From the NCBI GenBank assembly GCA_963576475.1, contig OY754982.1, forward strand, positions 1,829,409-1,893,408: DNA of 64,000 bases, in the 5' to 3' direction. The translations under genes were made by a program, and so were the position numbers. Below the pieces are notes generated by a model. The model was given only the letters and a program-made list of their open reading frames with translations. It was not told where the DNA came from and did no database searches. Numbering within the stretch: the stretch's first letter is position 1; each line of letters opens with the position of its first letter. This stretch comes from Molanna angustata (lineage: Eukaryota; Arthropoda; Insecta; Trichoptera; Molannidae). Positions 43,766-53,039 of this stretch are shown here, in pieces.

Positions 43766-43834
43766 ATTTTTATAAAAAATGTTAAAAAAAATTGAAATGT
43801 GCCAATACAATGTTAATATTTTTTATAGAAAATT

Positions 43835-44148
43835 AAATTATCTAGTTGGGGTGTTTCGGCAATTTTCAATATTTTTAAAAAAAATGGAAATATAGGCAGT
43901 TAAAATTTGAGAATTTGTATTTTTCTATGTTTATACCAATTTTCAGCGTTCTAGCTTTTATGGTTTCTGAGATATATGGAAAAATAAAGTAAAAATTCAA
44001 AAATTGATAACCCCTGACTGAAACAAAAATTCAAAATTCTGAGTATAAAAGTTATGTAGGCCTATAACTGTTTATATATTCTGAAATTTTGGGCTCTGTA
44101 AATTAAGCGGATCAAAAGTTATAAGGGGGGGACGGACACACACACACA

Positions 44149-44225
<77 letters not shown>

Positions 44226-44570
44226 ACGAAATGTTCTACTCCGAATTCTGAGTAAATCCGTGTATGGAACATATATGCTGCGAAGCCTCTAAGTTGGTGT
44301 TTTTTGACTTCAAAGTTGGAAAAGCCGTGAAAAAAGTAGACCTCTCCATACAATTCTCGCGTATTCTGGCTTGATACATTGTCGATATGTTAAGAGAACA
44401 AAGTTCTCCTGAACAAATCGACAGTTGGATAAGTAGAATAAACACGCCGTACTCAGCACACACACACATACAGATACATTGTGATAACACTTTCAGAATT
44501 CAATCTCATTCGAATCCATAACTCCCCACTATATCCTATTGGGGTAGTGAGGAGTAAAAACTTAAAAAGT
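43835..44570 (-). mobile_element. Family D element with internal CA repeat
   Basis: On the minus strand it starts at TTTTACTCCTCACTACCCCA (44565), then GGGGAGTTATGGATTCG, CGACAATGTATCAAGCCAG, CTTCGCAGCATATATGTTCC, a GT run, and ends in GGGGTTATCAATTTTTG and TGCCGAAACACCCC (43850). It matches 16080-16830 in the distal half. It is the copy that ties the ACTCCTCACTA terminus to the microsatellite-bearing body. No coding capacity; a Cys/Val frame across the repeat is an artefact. Confidence 0.7.
44136..44230. repeat. (CA)n microsatellite inside family D
   Basis: About 45 CA units with GA interruptions near 44149 and 44221. Confidence 0.95.
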
Positions 44571-44689
44571 GTAATGGTTTAGAATGGAAATGGATTTGAA
44601 TGGATGGAAAGCAATAGATATGTGTGAATAAATTGTTTTTGAACAAATTTAAATGGATATTCTATGTTTCATCGACTAAAGCAAAACTT

Positions 44690-45345
44690 TGGACTGCGTC
44701 AGATGGAGTAAGCTGTGGATGGTGTTGGATGAGATGTACCACAATAAACTCTCTAAACCATCTTGAAATAGTACATGACTTCATATATCTGGGTTCCAAC
44801 ATATGTGACACCGGCGGTTGTGAAGCGGAAGTGAAAAGACGCATCGACATGGCAAAGGGAGCACTGGGAAAGCTCACAAGAGTGTGGAAGGACAGGACCG
44901 TCACAAAAAACACGAAGGCTAGACTCATCAGGGTTCTGATATTCTCGATGTTCCTGTATGGTGTGGGAGTCCGAGCGAAAGAGGATCGATGCCTTCGAAA
45001 TGTGGTGCTGGAGGCGAATGTTGCGTATCCCATGGACAGCAAGATTGAGCTGAAGAATGAGGATCGTCTATCGACGATATGTTACAGACGTATCCTTCAA
45101 TTCTTTGGAAACATTGCCAGAAGGGAACCGGACTGCCTCGAGAAGCTTGTGATGGGCAGCGTGGAAGGACGGAGATCTCGAGGTCGCTCACCGACCAGAT
45201 GGAGCGATCTGGTTAAGTCCACAATGGGGTCTTCGGTGACTGATGCTCTGCGTTCAGCCCCCCAAAACAGATTGACATGGAGGCGTGCCATACGTGCGGC
45301 GACGGACTATAGCCGTTATCCTCAGTCATGAGGAAAAGGACGAAA
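44690..45345 (+). pseudogene. RTE-like LINE ORF2 C-terminus, long copy
   Basis: An open frame of about 200 meaningful codons: IVHDFIYLGSNICDTGGCEA, EVKRRIDMAKGALGKLTRVW, TKNTKARLIRVLIFSMFLYG, then a frameshifted stretch (44960-45050) in which another frame would read the RIDAFEMWCWRRMLRIPW block. The original frame then resumes with RILQFFGNIARREPDCLEKL and GRSPTRWSDLVKS. Two compensating indels therefore flank the middle. This is the best preserved RTE-type C-terminus in the window. Confidence 0.85.
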
Positions 45346-45349
45346 TATA

Positions 45350-45950
45350 TATTAAAGGATATTGGGATAAACATATATAATGCAAAATAAAATCAAAGTC
45401 AATGCAATAATAATATTGAGTTTCTGTGTCCTTATTTTTCATTATAACCGTAAGTATAAATATTATTTAGTTTAAAAAAATACAGACTGTTTTAGACGAA
45501 AGATTTTTCCTGTTCCCTGAATTATATCACCCCAATTGGTTTTCATCCCCATCCCCTATATTATATTCCGTCTACCATGGAATAACATATCATGGAGAAA
45601 GAGAGAGCCTTCAAATTTTGTATTTTTTTGCTGTCGTTTCTGTTGGAATTCTGCCACGACGGATTACGTTATATATAATAGCACATGCTTGTGCTATTAT
45701 GGAATATGTTTAATTTATGGAATGTATATGTACTTATTTCACGGACATATTCATTATTTAAAAAAAATATACAAGTATGCAATGCAACCATCAGTGCAGT
45801 CATCATTTGGTTGTTAACTTTTCAAGTTTCTTATAATTCCTTGTTTCAAAACGACATTCACATGGTTATGCCAATTTATTTTTCATTTATAATAACACAA
45901 AAGCATGCACACACAAAAAAAACTAAAAATGTGATATACCTAGGAAGAGG
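45350..45950. other. AT-rich DNA, no gene
   Basis: Small forward ORFs at 45536-45957 have AT-driven, Phe/Tyr/Ile-rich composition without motifs. Nothing else seen. Confidence 0.5.
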
Positions 45951-45955
45951 ACTCT

Positions 45956-46054
45956 GAGTATGTACACCAACAACTATTTTGTATGTACTTACATCATCAT
46001 CAAAAAATTAAATAAATAAATGTACATACAAAATAGTTGTTGGTGTACATACTC
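45956..46054. repeat. Perfect 33-bp-arm palindrome
   Basis: GAGTATGTACACCAACAACT continuing to TATTTTGTATGTAC faces its complement at 46021-46054, with ATCATCATCAAAAAATTAAA in the loop. The right arm is shared with the foldback arm at about 51815-51860, so this is the folded outer end of that element. Confidence 0.8.
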
Positions 46055-46400
46055 ATTGCTTTATTGCATTAATTTTTGATTGCTTTAATTTTTTTCTAAA
46101 ATTATTTTTTGTAACACTGTGGAAAGCCATTATTAATAAATTAATAAAAAAATTGGTAAACGTTGTTTATTCCACTCACATTAATATAAGTTGAAACGTT
46201 TTCGGACTGTATTAGTCCATCTTCAGCAACACTTAATTGGTCCACTAATGGAGTGTTATATTATTAATGTATAATTTGTTATTAAGACTATTTTTACAAA
46301 ATAAATTAAAAAAAAATAAAATAACACTTAAAATGTGACTTCACATTCACATTTTAAGTGTTGCTGAAGATGGACTATACAGTCCGAAAACAATTTTTTT
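46015..46400. mobile_element. Left part of the hammerhead-bearing foldback interrupted by the I-like LINE
   Basis: 46020-46140 (CATACAAAATAGTTGTTGGT, ACTGTGGAAAGCCATTATTA) faces its complement at 51735-51860 on the far side of the LINE. Two hammerhead-like units lie head-to-head inside (46190-46230 on the minus strand, 46360-46392 on the plus strand). It is a relative of the element at 19480-19770. Without the LINE it would be about 0.5 kb. Confidence 0.75.
46190..46230 (-). ncRNA. Hammerhead-ribozyme-like motif, second foldback copy
   Basis: Minus strand: stem I GTTG/CAAC, core CTGAAGA, stem II GGACT/AGTCC with loop AATAC, core GAAA, self-complementary ACGT as stem III, and a TTT cleavage triplet. 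It differs from 19559-19599 by paired changes in stems I and II. The facing plus-strand unit at 46360-46392 has the core and stem II but loses the cleavage side at the LINE junction. Confidence 0.6.
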
Positions 46401-46543
46401 ATTAATTTTTTTTTTTCTTTCTTTTTTGGCGAGATGACTCCTAATAAATGGGTCTTACGGCCAGTTTCAAGTTAAAATCTTCTCTTTGTTTAAAAAAACA
46501 AAAAAATGAAAAAAATAAGTATTACAATTATAGATATATTAAA

Positions 46544-47245
46544 TCAAATCTTGATGTCGTTTCTTTTGACAAATTTTGATATTAAATTGAAAATTATATT
46601 TTTATTACTGCTATGCAGCAAGGTCAGAATGTTCACTGGCAGTGGGATCTTATATTTTGATAGAGATTGGTAAAGTGATGGGGATTGGGAGTTGAGAGGA
46701 CAAGAAAAGAAGATATGGTCCAAGTCTCCCACTTCCTCACCACATTCGCAAGCTGGAGAATCTTTTATCTTAATTTTGTATAAATGAGCAGGTGTACAAC
46801 AGTGACCGATTCTCATTCTGTTTATCACCGTTATCTCCCTCCTATTGCGCATAACAGAAGTGTACCATGGCTTAACTGGAATACTTGGTTGAATTGAACC
46901 ATATCTCCTTCCTCTGGTGAGTGAAGATGTAGACCAAAGTTTGGTCCATTCAGAGGTGAGGAAAGATTTAGTTAAAGGGAGAAGATCGGGTATGAAATTA
47001 TTACTATAAGAAGAAGCAGAACCTCGCTGCACAGCAGATTTTGCCAATTCGTCAGCCGTCTCATTTCCCTGGATTCCCCTGTGTCCTGGGATCCAACCCA
47101 AAACGACATCAAGATTTTCATCCCTTAAAGAATACAACATATGACGAATATCAAGGGTTATAGAATTAAAAGGATGGAGAAAAGGATTAGCGGAGACTGT
47201 TTGAAGGGTACTTCTGGAATCAGAAAGAACTAAGGATTTGGACAA
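46544..47245 (-). pseudogene. I-like LINE RNase H and C-terminal region
   Basis: In another frame than the RT. It reads SKSLVLSDSRSTLQ (third catalytic Asp region), VVLGWIPGHRGIQGNETADE (the fourth acidic residue and His of RNase H), then a Cys/His tail with CECGEEVGDLDHIFFSCP. The start of the domain is read in the RT frame (LLFTDASKTDDDGHTGAAV). Between the two frames about 25-30 residues are missing, among them the AE-type helix with the catalytic Glu. The RNase H is therefore both frameshifted and deleted for a key residue. The frame opens at a TTG and has no start of its own. Confidence 0.8.
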
Positions 47246-49221
47246 TTAAGTTTAAATTGTTTAGTAATTTTCTCGTTTTTGTAATATACTGCAGCCCCAG
47301 TGTGACCGTCATCGTCAGTTTTAGAAGCATCCGTAAACAACAGGTTCCAATCACTCCAATTTGAATCAATTTCGTTCTGGAATAACTGGTCACTGTTACA
47401 AGAAGTCCTGTTTGGTCCAAGAGAATATATAATATTAGGGCAATACATAACAATTTCATATGGTACAGAAAATAACGGAATTGATATAAACCGCTGTATC
47501 AGATTGGGATGTTCTGTAAGTCTACGATAGCTTTTGACTATTAATGGTAAATTATTGCGAATTGAAAGGGGAGTATGAATATTTAAAAGGGAGTGTACTT
47601 TAGATATAACAGGGTGAGTAGAGAGCCTAGCAGCTTTGAATAGGTAACGATCTGAAAGAAATTGTCTGCGAAGATCAAGGGGTGGTTCAACATTTTCTAC
47701 TTGAAGAGCATTAGTTGGAGATGACTTCATGGATCCGGAAATAATTCGGAGGGCATTGAATTGAATTTTATCTAATTTACGAAGGTGGGACTTCGCTGCA
47801 GTACCAAATAAAAACGTACCATAATCTATGCGGCTGCGAATAATAGCATTGTAGAGCAGTTTAAGTGTAGAAGGGTGGGATCCCCACCACACCCCCGCAA
47901 CAGCACGTAATACGTTAAGATGTTTTTGGCATTTGGAGGAAACCAAGTCAATATGGGTTGCCCAAGTAAGTTTTGCGTCAAAGGTTAAACCCAAGAATTT
48001 AAAGGATGTTTGAATTGGAATTGAGGACTGTTGATAAATGATGGAGACCACAGGGGGAATATGTTTTCTCGAAAACACCACAACAGAGCTTTTGGAGGGA
48101 GAGATTTCCAGACCGTGTCTGGATAACCACTGCCCGAGTCCAGTCAGTGATGTATTCAAGATTTGTTCTGAGATATGCACAAATTTATTCAAAACATATA
48201 TTACAATATCATCAGCATAAGAAAGGATACAAGCCTTGGGGGATATAGAAATGGACAAGTCATACGTGTATATATTGTAAAGAAGAGGACTAAGGACTGA
48301 TCCTTGAGGGAGTCCCTTCCAAATTGTCCTGGAATATGAAATACCATCTACCACAACTATGATAGAACGAGATGCTAGAAAATTAAAAATGAGGAGAGTT
48401 AATTTAGATGGTATTTTAAGGTCCAACATTTTTTCTTTTAAGATAGAAAGTACAACATTATCATAAGCAAACGACACGTCGAGGAAAGCAGCAATTAAAG
48501 GGGAGCGTTGGGAAAATGAAATGTGGATATCAGAAGTTAACATACTGAGATTGTCCATAGTACTTTTACCCTTTCTAAATCCAAATTGATGTTTATCAAA
48601 GATATTATGATGTTCACAAAGCCATTCTAGGCGATTTTTCACAATATGTTCCATAATTTTCAACAAACATGATGACAAAGCGATGGGGCGGTAGGAATCC
48701 CCTAGAGAAGGGTCTTTATTAGATTTTAGTATTGGGATAATTAGCTGAGTTTTCCAATTTTCAGGTACCTTGCCTGAATCAAAGATCAAATTTAAAATAG
48801 ACAAGAAGTAACTTCGAGTGTGAGGTTTTGTGAATTGAATAAATGAATAAGGGATTCCATCTTGACCAGGGGAAGAATTTTTGACACTTCTGAGAACCAG
48901 GTTAAGTTCTTCTAATGTGAACGGGGAGTCTAGTTGTTGGGTATGATTGGGAAGGTAATATGAATATGGAAGGTCTTCATTCCGTGGCACGAAGGATGGG
49001 GCCAATTTAGAGATAAAAGAATTCAGCCAGGATTCTGGCGGATGTTTTGGAGTGTGAGGGGACAGACTAGAACGGAATTTGTTTATATTTTGCCATATTT
49101 TGTTAGCGGGGAAACTTGGAGATAAAGATTGGCAAAACTCTTTCCATCCCAATCGTTTTTTCTTAACAAGAGTACGTTTGGTTTGAGCCTGAATTTTACG
49201 AAATTGGAGAAAAGAAGACAC
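47230..49221 (-). CDS. I-like LINE reverse transcriptase region
   Basis: 663 codons starting at a GTG. The true upstream frame is the endonuclease, one frame away across the TAG at 49223. RT motifs in order: IPILKSNKDPSLGDSYRPIA, FGFRKGKSTMDNL, motif A AFLDVSFAYDNV, GLPQGSVLSPLLYNIYTYDL, catalytic YADD in CILSYADDIVIYV, and FKFLGLTFDAKLTW. The thumb/linker follows (YNAIIRSRIDYGTFLFG), then the opening strand of RNase H (LLFTDASKTDD) before the frame ends at CPNP. Apart from the edges the RT domain is intact, suggesting recent origin. Confidence 0.9.
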   Translation of the reverse strand: MSSFLQFRKIQAQTKRTLVKKKRLGWKEFCQSLSPSFPANKIWQNINKFRSSLSPHTPKHPPESWLNSFISKLAPSFVPRNEDLPYSYYLPNHTQQLDSPFTLEELNLVLRSVKNSSPGQDGIPYSFIQFTKPHTRSYFLSILNLIFDSGKVPENWKTQLIIPILKSNKDPSLGDSYRPIALSSCLLKIMEHIVKNRLEWLCEHHNIFDKHQFGFRKGKSTMDNLSMLTSDIHISFSQRSPLIAAFLDVSFAYDNVVLSILKEKMLDLKIPSKLTLLIFNFLASRSIIVVVDGISYSRTIWKGLPQGSVLSPLLYNIYTYDLSISISPKACILSYADDIVIYVLNKFVHISEQILNTSLTGLGQWLSRHGLEISPSKSSVVVFSRKHIPPVVSIIYQQSSIPIQTSFKFLGLTFDAKLTWATHIDLVSSKCQKHLNVLRAVAGVWWGSHPSTLKLLYNAIIRSRIDYGTFLFGTAAKSHLRKLDKIQFNALRIISGSMKSSPTNALQVENVEPPLDLRRQFLSDRYLFKAARLSTHPVISKVHSLLNIHTPLSIRNNLPLIVKSYRRLTEHPNLIQRFISIPLFSVPYEIVMYCPNIIYSLGPNRTSCNSDQLFQNEIDSNWSDWNLLFTDASKTDDDGHTGAAVYYKNEKITKQFKLNCPNP

Positions 49222-49222
49222 A

Positions 49223-50167
49223 CTATAAAGATTTAATAGCCTCTTTGCGGAGTTTTACTGCATCTGAACATTCTCTATCCCACCAAGGAGGAGATAACTT
49301 TTGTTTTTTCTTATTATAGGTCTTAGGTAGGATACTTTTAGTTGCTGCTTCTTCAATAGCTTTTGTAAACTGATCATAAGTTGAAAATAGATTAGAATCA
49401 GTAGGTTGATCTAATTTTTTTATTAAAGAGTCTAAAGTATCTTGATATTTAACCCAATCAGCCCTATGAAGATTGAATTTAAAGCGGGAAAGAGGAGGGG
49501 AGGGAGATAAGAAAGAAGGAAAGGAAAGTATGATTGGGAAATGATCACTGCCAAGTGTGTCATGAACGAGGTTCCAGGTCAACATGGAAGCGATGGATGA
49601 TGATGAAACAGATATGTCAACCGCACTAATATTCTGATTGGGATGAGTAATTCGGGTAGCAGATCCATCATTCAAAATACATAAATCAAATTTCTCTATA
49701 ATATTAATCAACTCTCTTCCGAAAGCGTTAGACTTGGATGATCCCCATGAAGGGTGGTGTGCATTCATGTCTCCTAGTAATAATATTGGAGGAGTGAAAA
49801 TGTGAAGAAGTTGTTGTAACTGGAGAGTGGTTGTTTGGGATGGATGTGGTATGTATATAGATATAATTGTTATGTTTTTGACTTTTGTAGCCACTACATT
49901 GAATGCTAAACCACCCGTGTCAATATGCACCGGTGAAAAGGGGATAGAATTATGTATTAAAAGTGCAGCTCCGGCCTTTCCGTCCAATCTGTCATCTCTC
50001 AGGCAGGAATAACCCGGGAAATGGTACCGACGACCAGGTTGGAACCAGGTCTCAGATATAGCACTTATATATGGAGTATATTTATTTAGAAGGTAACAAA
50101 TGTCTGCTTTGTTGGACACAGCGCTACGGCTGTTCCACTGGAGAATCCTTTCTGCTGGATTGAACAT
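49223..50167 (-). CDS. I-like LINE apurinic/apyrimidinic-type endonuclease (ORF2 N-terminus)
   Basis: ATG at 50167, overlapping the ORF1 3' end by 44 bases. Motifs of the APE endonuclease in order: ILQWNSRSAVSNKADICYLL, ISETWF with catalytic Glu, YSCLRDDRLDGKAGAALLIH, LLGDMNAHHPSWGS with catalytic Asp/Asn, and HDTLGSDHFPIIL with the terminal Ser-Asp-His. The enzyme nicks target DNA for target-primed reverse transcription. It terminates at TAG (49223) in KEAIKSL; the RT frame lies one base over, so an indel near 49222 has split ORF2. Confidence 0.9.
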   Translation of the reverse strand: MFNPAERILQWNSRSAVSNKADICYLLNKYTPYISAISETWFQPGRRYHFPGYSCLRDDRLDGKAGAALLIHNSIPFSPVHIDTGGLAFNVVATKVKNITIISIYIPHPSQTTTLQLQQLLHIFTPPILLLGDMNAHHPSWGSSKSNAFGRELINIIEKFDLCILNDGSATRITHPNQNISAVDISVSSSSIASMLTWNLVHDTLGSDHFPIILSFPSFLSPSPPLSRFKFNLHRADWVKYQDTLDSLIKKLDQPTDSNLFSTYDQFTKAIEEAATKSILPKTYNKKKQKLSPPWWDRECSDAVKLRKEAIKSL

Positions 50168-51494
50168 TCTTTAGGTTGTTGAAAATTTCTGTAATCGACT
50201 GGGCAACGTTGGGCGGTATATTATTGTTTGAGAGAAAACTAGAGACAATTAAGAGGAGATTTGAAATTATCATATTTGTATCATCTTTTTTCTCTGTGTT
50301 ATAACGAAGAGCGCAACCGTTTTCAGGTTGTGGAATTTGGAATTGTTTTAATATAGCATCGTGTTCTATTTTATTATAACCAGGTGGTGTAGGTAGACGA
50401 GGTGATTTTGTAGAATAAACAGTCTTACGGAATGAACTTGACATTTGACTAGGAATAGGATTCGGGTATTGGGCCGTGATTTCAGAATATACACGCTTTA
50501 CAGCAGGAATCAATTTTACTGCTTCCGAATATGAAATATTATCTTCAGACATAATTTTTTTAATTTTATTTTGTCTTTCCCATTCCGGGCAGACTTTACT
50601 AGTAGCTATATGACTTCCAGTACAAGAAATACATGTTATAATTGAATTATCATCTTTACACTCTAAACCCATGTGAGGACCTCCGCATTTGAAGCACCTA
50701 GCTGTAGAGCGACAAAGTTTTACAGTGTGACCGAATCTACAACATTTAAAGCATTGAATTGTCGGGTATTCATATTTTGTAACAAGAAAAGAATTATAAG
50801 CTATGAAAACTCGTTGAGGGAGAATTTGACCATCAAATGTTAATACAACTGTTTCAGAAGGTGCATAGGTGGCTTGACCGTCTGAAATTGTTTTCCGATT
50901 AAAACGTCTCATTTTAGTCACACGCCCACAATTTTCTGGGACAGTAATATTATCAATAATTTCATCGTCTGTTAAACTAGTGGGGATACCTCTAATTACA
51001 CCCATACGTGAAATATTGAATGTGGGAATAAAAGCTTTATAATTATGTTGAGAGACAACTGGGTTCAGAAAAAAAATATTTGCAGCATCAGCAGAAACAA
51101 ACTGAGCAGAAACTCTGTTCCTACCAATCTGCCTCATACCACCTGGTAAAATTCCTGAAATGTTTTGCTGCTTTAAAAAAAATCCCAATTTGATGGAGTT
51201 CAGTCTGATATTTAATTCCTGAGAATTTAATTGAATATGGACAATGTAGGGTCCGGGATCATTTTTACTGTATGATCGGGTAGTACCTGGGTTACTGTTA
51301 AACGTGTGCAAATTGTTGGATAATTTTGGCTCTTTGCGAGGCATAACCTCTTCCACATCAGAACTTTGAGGAGTAGAACCCCGTTGTACTCTTTTATGGG
51401 ACTTTTTTTTTCCTTTACCCTCCTTCGTCTGAAGAATCTGAGACTCATCAGAATCTGGACGGTCAGGAGGTTCAGGAGGGGATATATTTGACAT
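50124..51494 (-). CDS. I-like LINE ORF1 (Gag-like, three zinc knuckles)
   Basis: 456 codons from ATG 51494. The N-terminus is acidic/polar with a basic tract (KGKKKSHKR). The middle has RRM-like text (GVIRGIPTSLTDDEIID). Three CCHC knuckles lie at about residues 247-295: CFKCCRFGHTVKLC, CFKCGGPHMGLEC and CISCTGSHIATSKVC. The C-terminus is Pro/Ser-rich. It would bind element RNA and carry it to the nucleus. The frame is unbroken, unlike ORF2. The coding stretch 51495-51729 upstream is 5' UTR. Confidence 0.9.
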   Translation of the reverse strand: MSNISPPEPPDRPDSDESQILQTKEGKGKKKSHKRVQRGSTPQSSDVEEVMPRKEPKLSNNLHTFNSNPGTTRSYSKNDPGPYIVHIQLNSQELNIRLNSIKLGFFLKQQNISGILPGGMRQIGRNRVSAQFVSADAANIFFLNPVVSQHNYKAFIPTFNISRMGVIRGIPTSLTDDEIIDNITVPENCGRVTKMRRFNRKTISDGQATYAPSETVVLTFDGQILPQRVFIAYNSFLVTKYEYPTIQCFKCCRFGHTVKLCRSTARCFKCGGPHMGLECKDDNSIITCISCTGSHIATSKVCPEWERQNKIKKIMSEDNISYSEAVKLIPAVKRVYSEITAQYPNPIPSQMSSSFRKTVYSTKSPRLPTPPGYNKIEHDAILKQFQIPQPENGCALRYNTEKKDDTNMIISNLLLIVSSFLSNNNIPPNVAQSITEIFNNLKNVQSSRKDSPVEQP

Positions 51495-51729
51495 ATTGAG
51501 TTACAAACACTTACTGACAGCACCACCAGACAGCACAAATATATACACTAAATACACCACATTAACACAAAAAAAAAACAAAGAGAAGATTTAATCACTA
51601 AGATTGAAGTGTACAAACAAATTTTCAATATTATAACACAATTTTTTCAATAAAATATGAATTTTCAGTTGAGAGCAAAATATTGTATGTTTGACAGGTA
51701 TTATTGTCACTCGCCCTCAAAATAATAAT

Positions 51730-51870
51730 TATTAATTTATTAATAATGGATTTCCACAGTGTTACAAAAAATAATTTTAATAAAAAATTAAAGCAATAAA
51801 AAAATAATGCAATAAAGCAATGAGTATGAACACCAACAACTATTTTGGATGTACATCATCAAAAAAATGA
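51730..51870. repeat. Right arm of the foldback interrupted by the LINE
   Basis: ATGGATTTCCACAGTGTTAC, then TAAAGCAATGAGTATGAACA and CCAACAACTATTTTGGATGT, complement 46015-46140 with a few substitutions. Confidence 0.75.
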
Positions 51871-52240
51871 AAGCAATTAAAAAATCAAATAAAATGTGTA
51901 TTACACTCAGATAACAATTAAAACAAAAAAAAATACTTCATAGCAAAAAAAAAGGTAAGGACAAGGAGAGGAAATCGGGATCAGGTGTTCAGGTTAAATA
52001 TTCCGTCTTTAGTTTTTATTGAGGCAGGTTGCAGTTAGAGAGAATATTGTAAAATAGTGACAGAATGTGAAATATCAACAGATATGACAAATTTCGTCAT
52101 GAGTTTTCTCCCTGTATATTCAATAGTGCTTCGTCCATATAGTACTTGTTGATGGTAATCACCCTTCATCCCTTCAGGTGCTCGATATTGCAAATTATGT
52201 AGGGGGCTGTTAGCTCCCCTACATTAATAATTTATTCCTT
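51870..52240 (-). repeat. CR1-like LINE 3'-UTR repeat, copy 1
   Basis: AGATAACAATTAAAACAA, GGACAAGGAGAGGAAATCGG, GATCAGGTGTTCAGG and AATATTCCGTCTTTAGTTTT match 62670-62850 and, inverted, 63385-63450. A 10-bp-stem hairpin (ATGTAGGGG.../...CCCCTACAT) closes it at 52197-52224. Confidence 0.6.
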
Positions 52241-52539
52241 TAGCCGAATTTAAACTATATGTACTTACTTTCCTTCTATTGAAATATAAGCATTGAACAT
52301 TGAATGTAATTCATGTTTGAGCTGGAATTACGTCCATTTCAAGCTTTTTCGTAAAAAATATTGTTAGAATCAACAGAAATATTAGTAGCAAGAGAGTTGT
52401 TCTGTTTTATGCTTATTTTATTTTTATTATGATAGTTAAATTAACTTATTTTATAAATATACATTATATGGTGCCCTCAGACATCGAATGGCCGCATACC
52501 GTTAGAGAATATGCATTAACCCTAACTTGATCATAAAGA

Positions 52540-52770
52540 CTGTACAAGGACACCAATGACCGAGACTGTCACAAAGATGGGCAGAACTAAACCAGCCAAT
52601 GACAGGTTCAGCCATGAGTTCCTGGTCCTATAATATTCCAACTTCGTCTTTATTGAGATGCTAAAATGTTTGAAAAAAAAATCATTTGACTGCCAGCTGG
52701 GAAAAAATCCAATGTTTGCGTATATGCATTTAAAAAATATTTGATGGGCAGAATTGTTGGATCAAAGACG
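52540..52770 (-). mobile_element. Single-arm copy of the 7.4-kb foldback family
   Basis: CCAGCCAATGACAGG, TTCCAACTTCGTCTTTATTG, GCCAGCTGGG and AAATCCAATGTTTGCGTATA match 7400-7570 in reverse complement, including the part that lies outside the palindrome there. It shows the ancestral arrangement before arm duplication. Confidence 0.75.
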
Positions 52771-52924
52771 ATAAGAATAGAATGTTTTTAATTTTTACTT
52801 TTCATATACCTATACTTGTTGCTCTTTCTTGTATATATTTGTGAATGTATGTGTGTATGTATGTATTCATGTGGGTAAATGTAATGCTCTTTTCTCTATT
52901 GTGCAAAAAACTCATTTGTTTTTT

Positions 52925-53035
52925 TTTAATTTACATTTATTTATTTATACCTATCTATAATATCATTACAGTAATTATTGCAGATTCGATAATTATTGTA
53001 ATGGATATCAGTGTATGTATAAATAAATAAATCGC
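52925..53035. repeat. LINE-tail palindrome
   Basis: ATTTATTTATTTATACCTAT with AATATCATTACAGTAATTAT faces ATAATTATTGTAATGGATAT and GTATAAATAAATAAAT. It resembles two tails of the CR1-like 3' region of 39400 fused head-to-head. Confidence 0.65.
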
Positions 53036-53039
53036 TACT

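Larger units (their letters stand above)
46409..51729 (-). mobile_element. I-like non-LTR retrotransposon, almost full length
   Basis: About 5.3 kb on the minus strand with ORF1 (zinc knuckles), endonuclease, RT and RNase H regions in order, and an A-rich 3' end (the T-run near 46409-46432). TATTAATTT occurs at 46400-46408 and 51730-51738, a plausible 9-bp target duplication. It is inserted in a foldback element. RNase H after RT and a three-knuckle ORF1 fit the I-group of LINEs rather than R1 or RTE. ORF1 is intact; ORF2 has two frame breaks and a small deletion, so the copy is not autonomous. Confidence 0.88.

Noticed and set aside
45536..45957. Two overlapping 90-codon ORFs
   Set aside because: Phe/Tyr/Ile-rich composition equal to the local base composition, no motif, no splice context.
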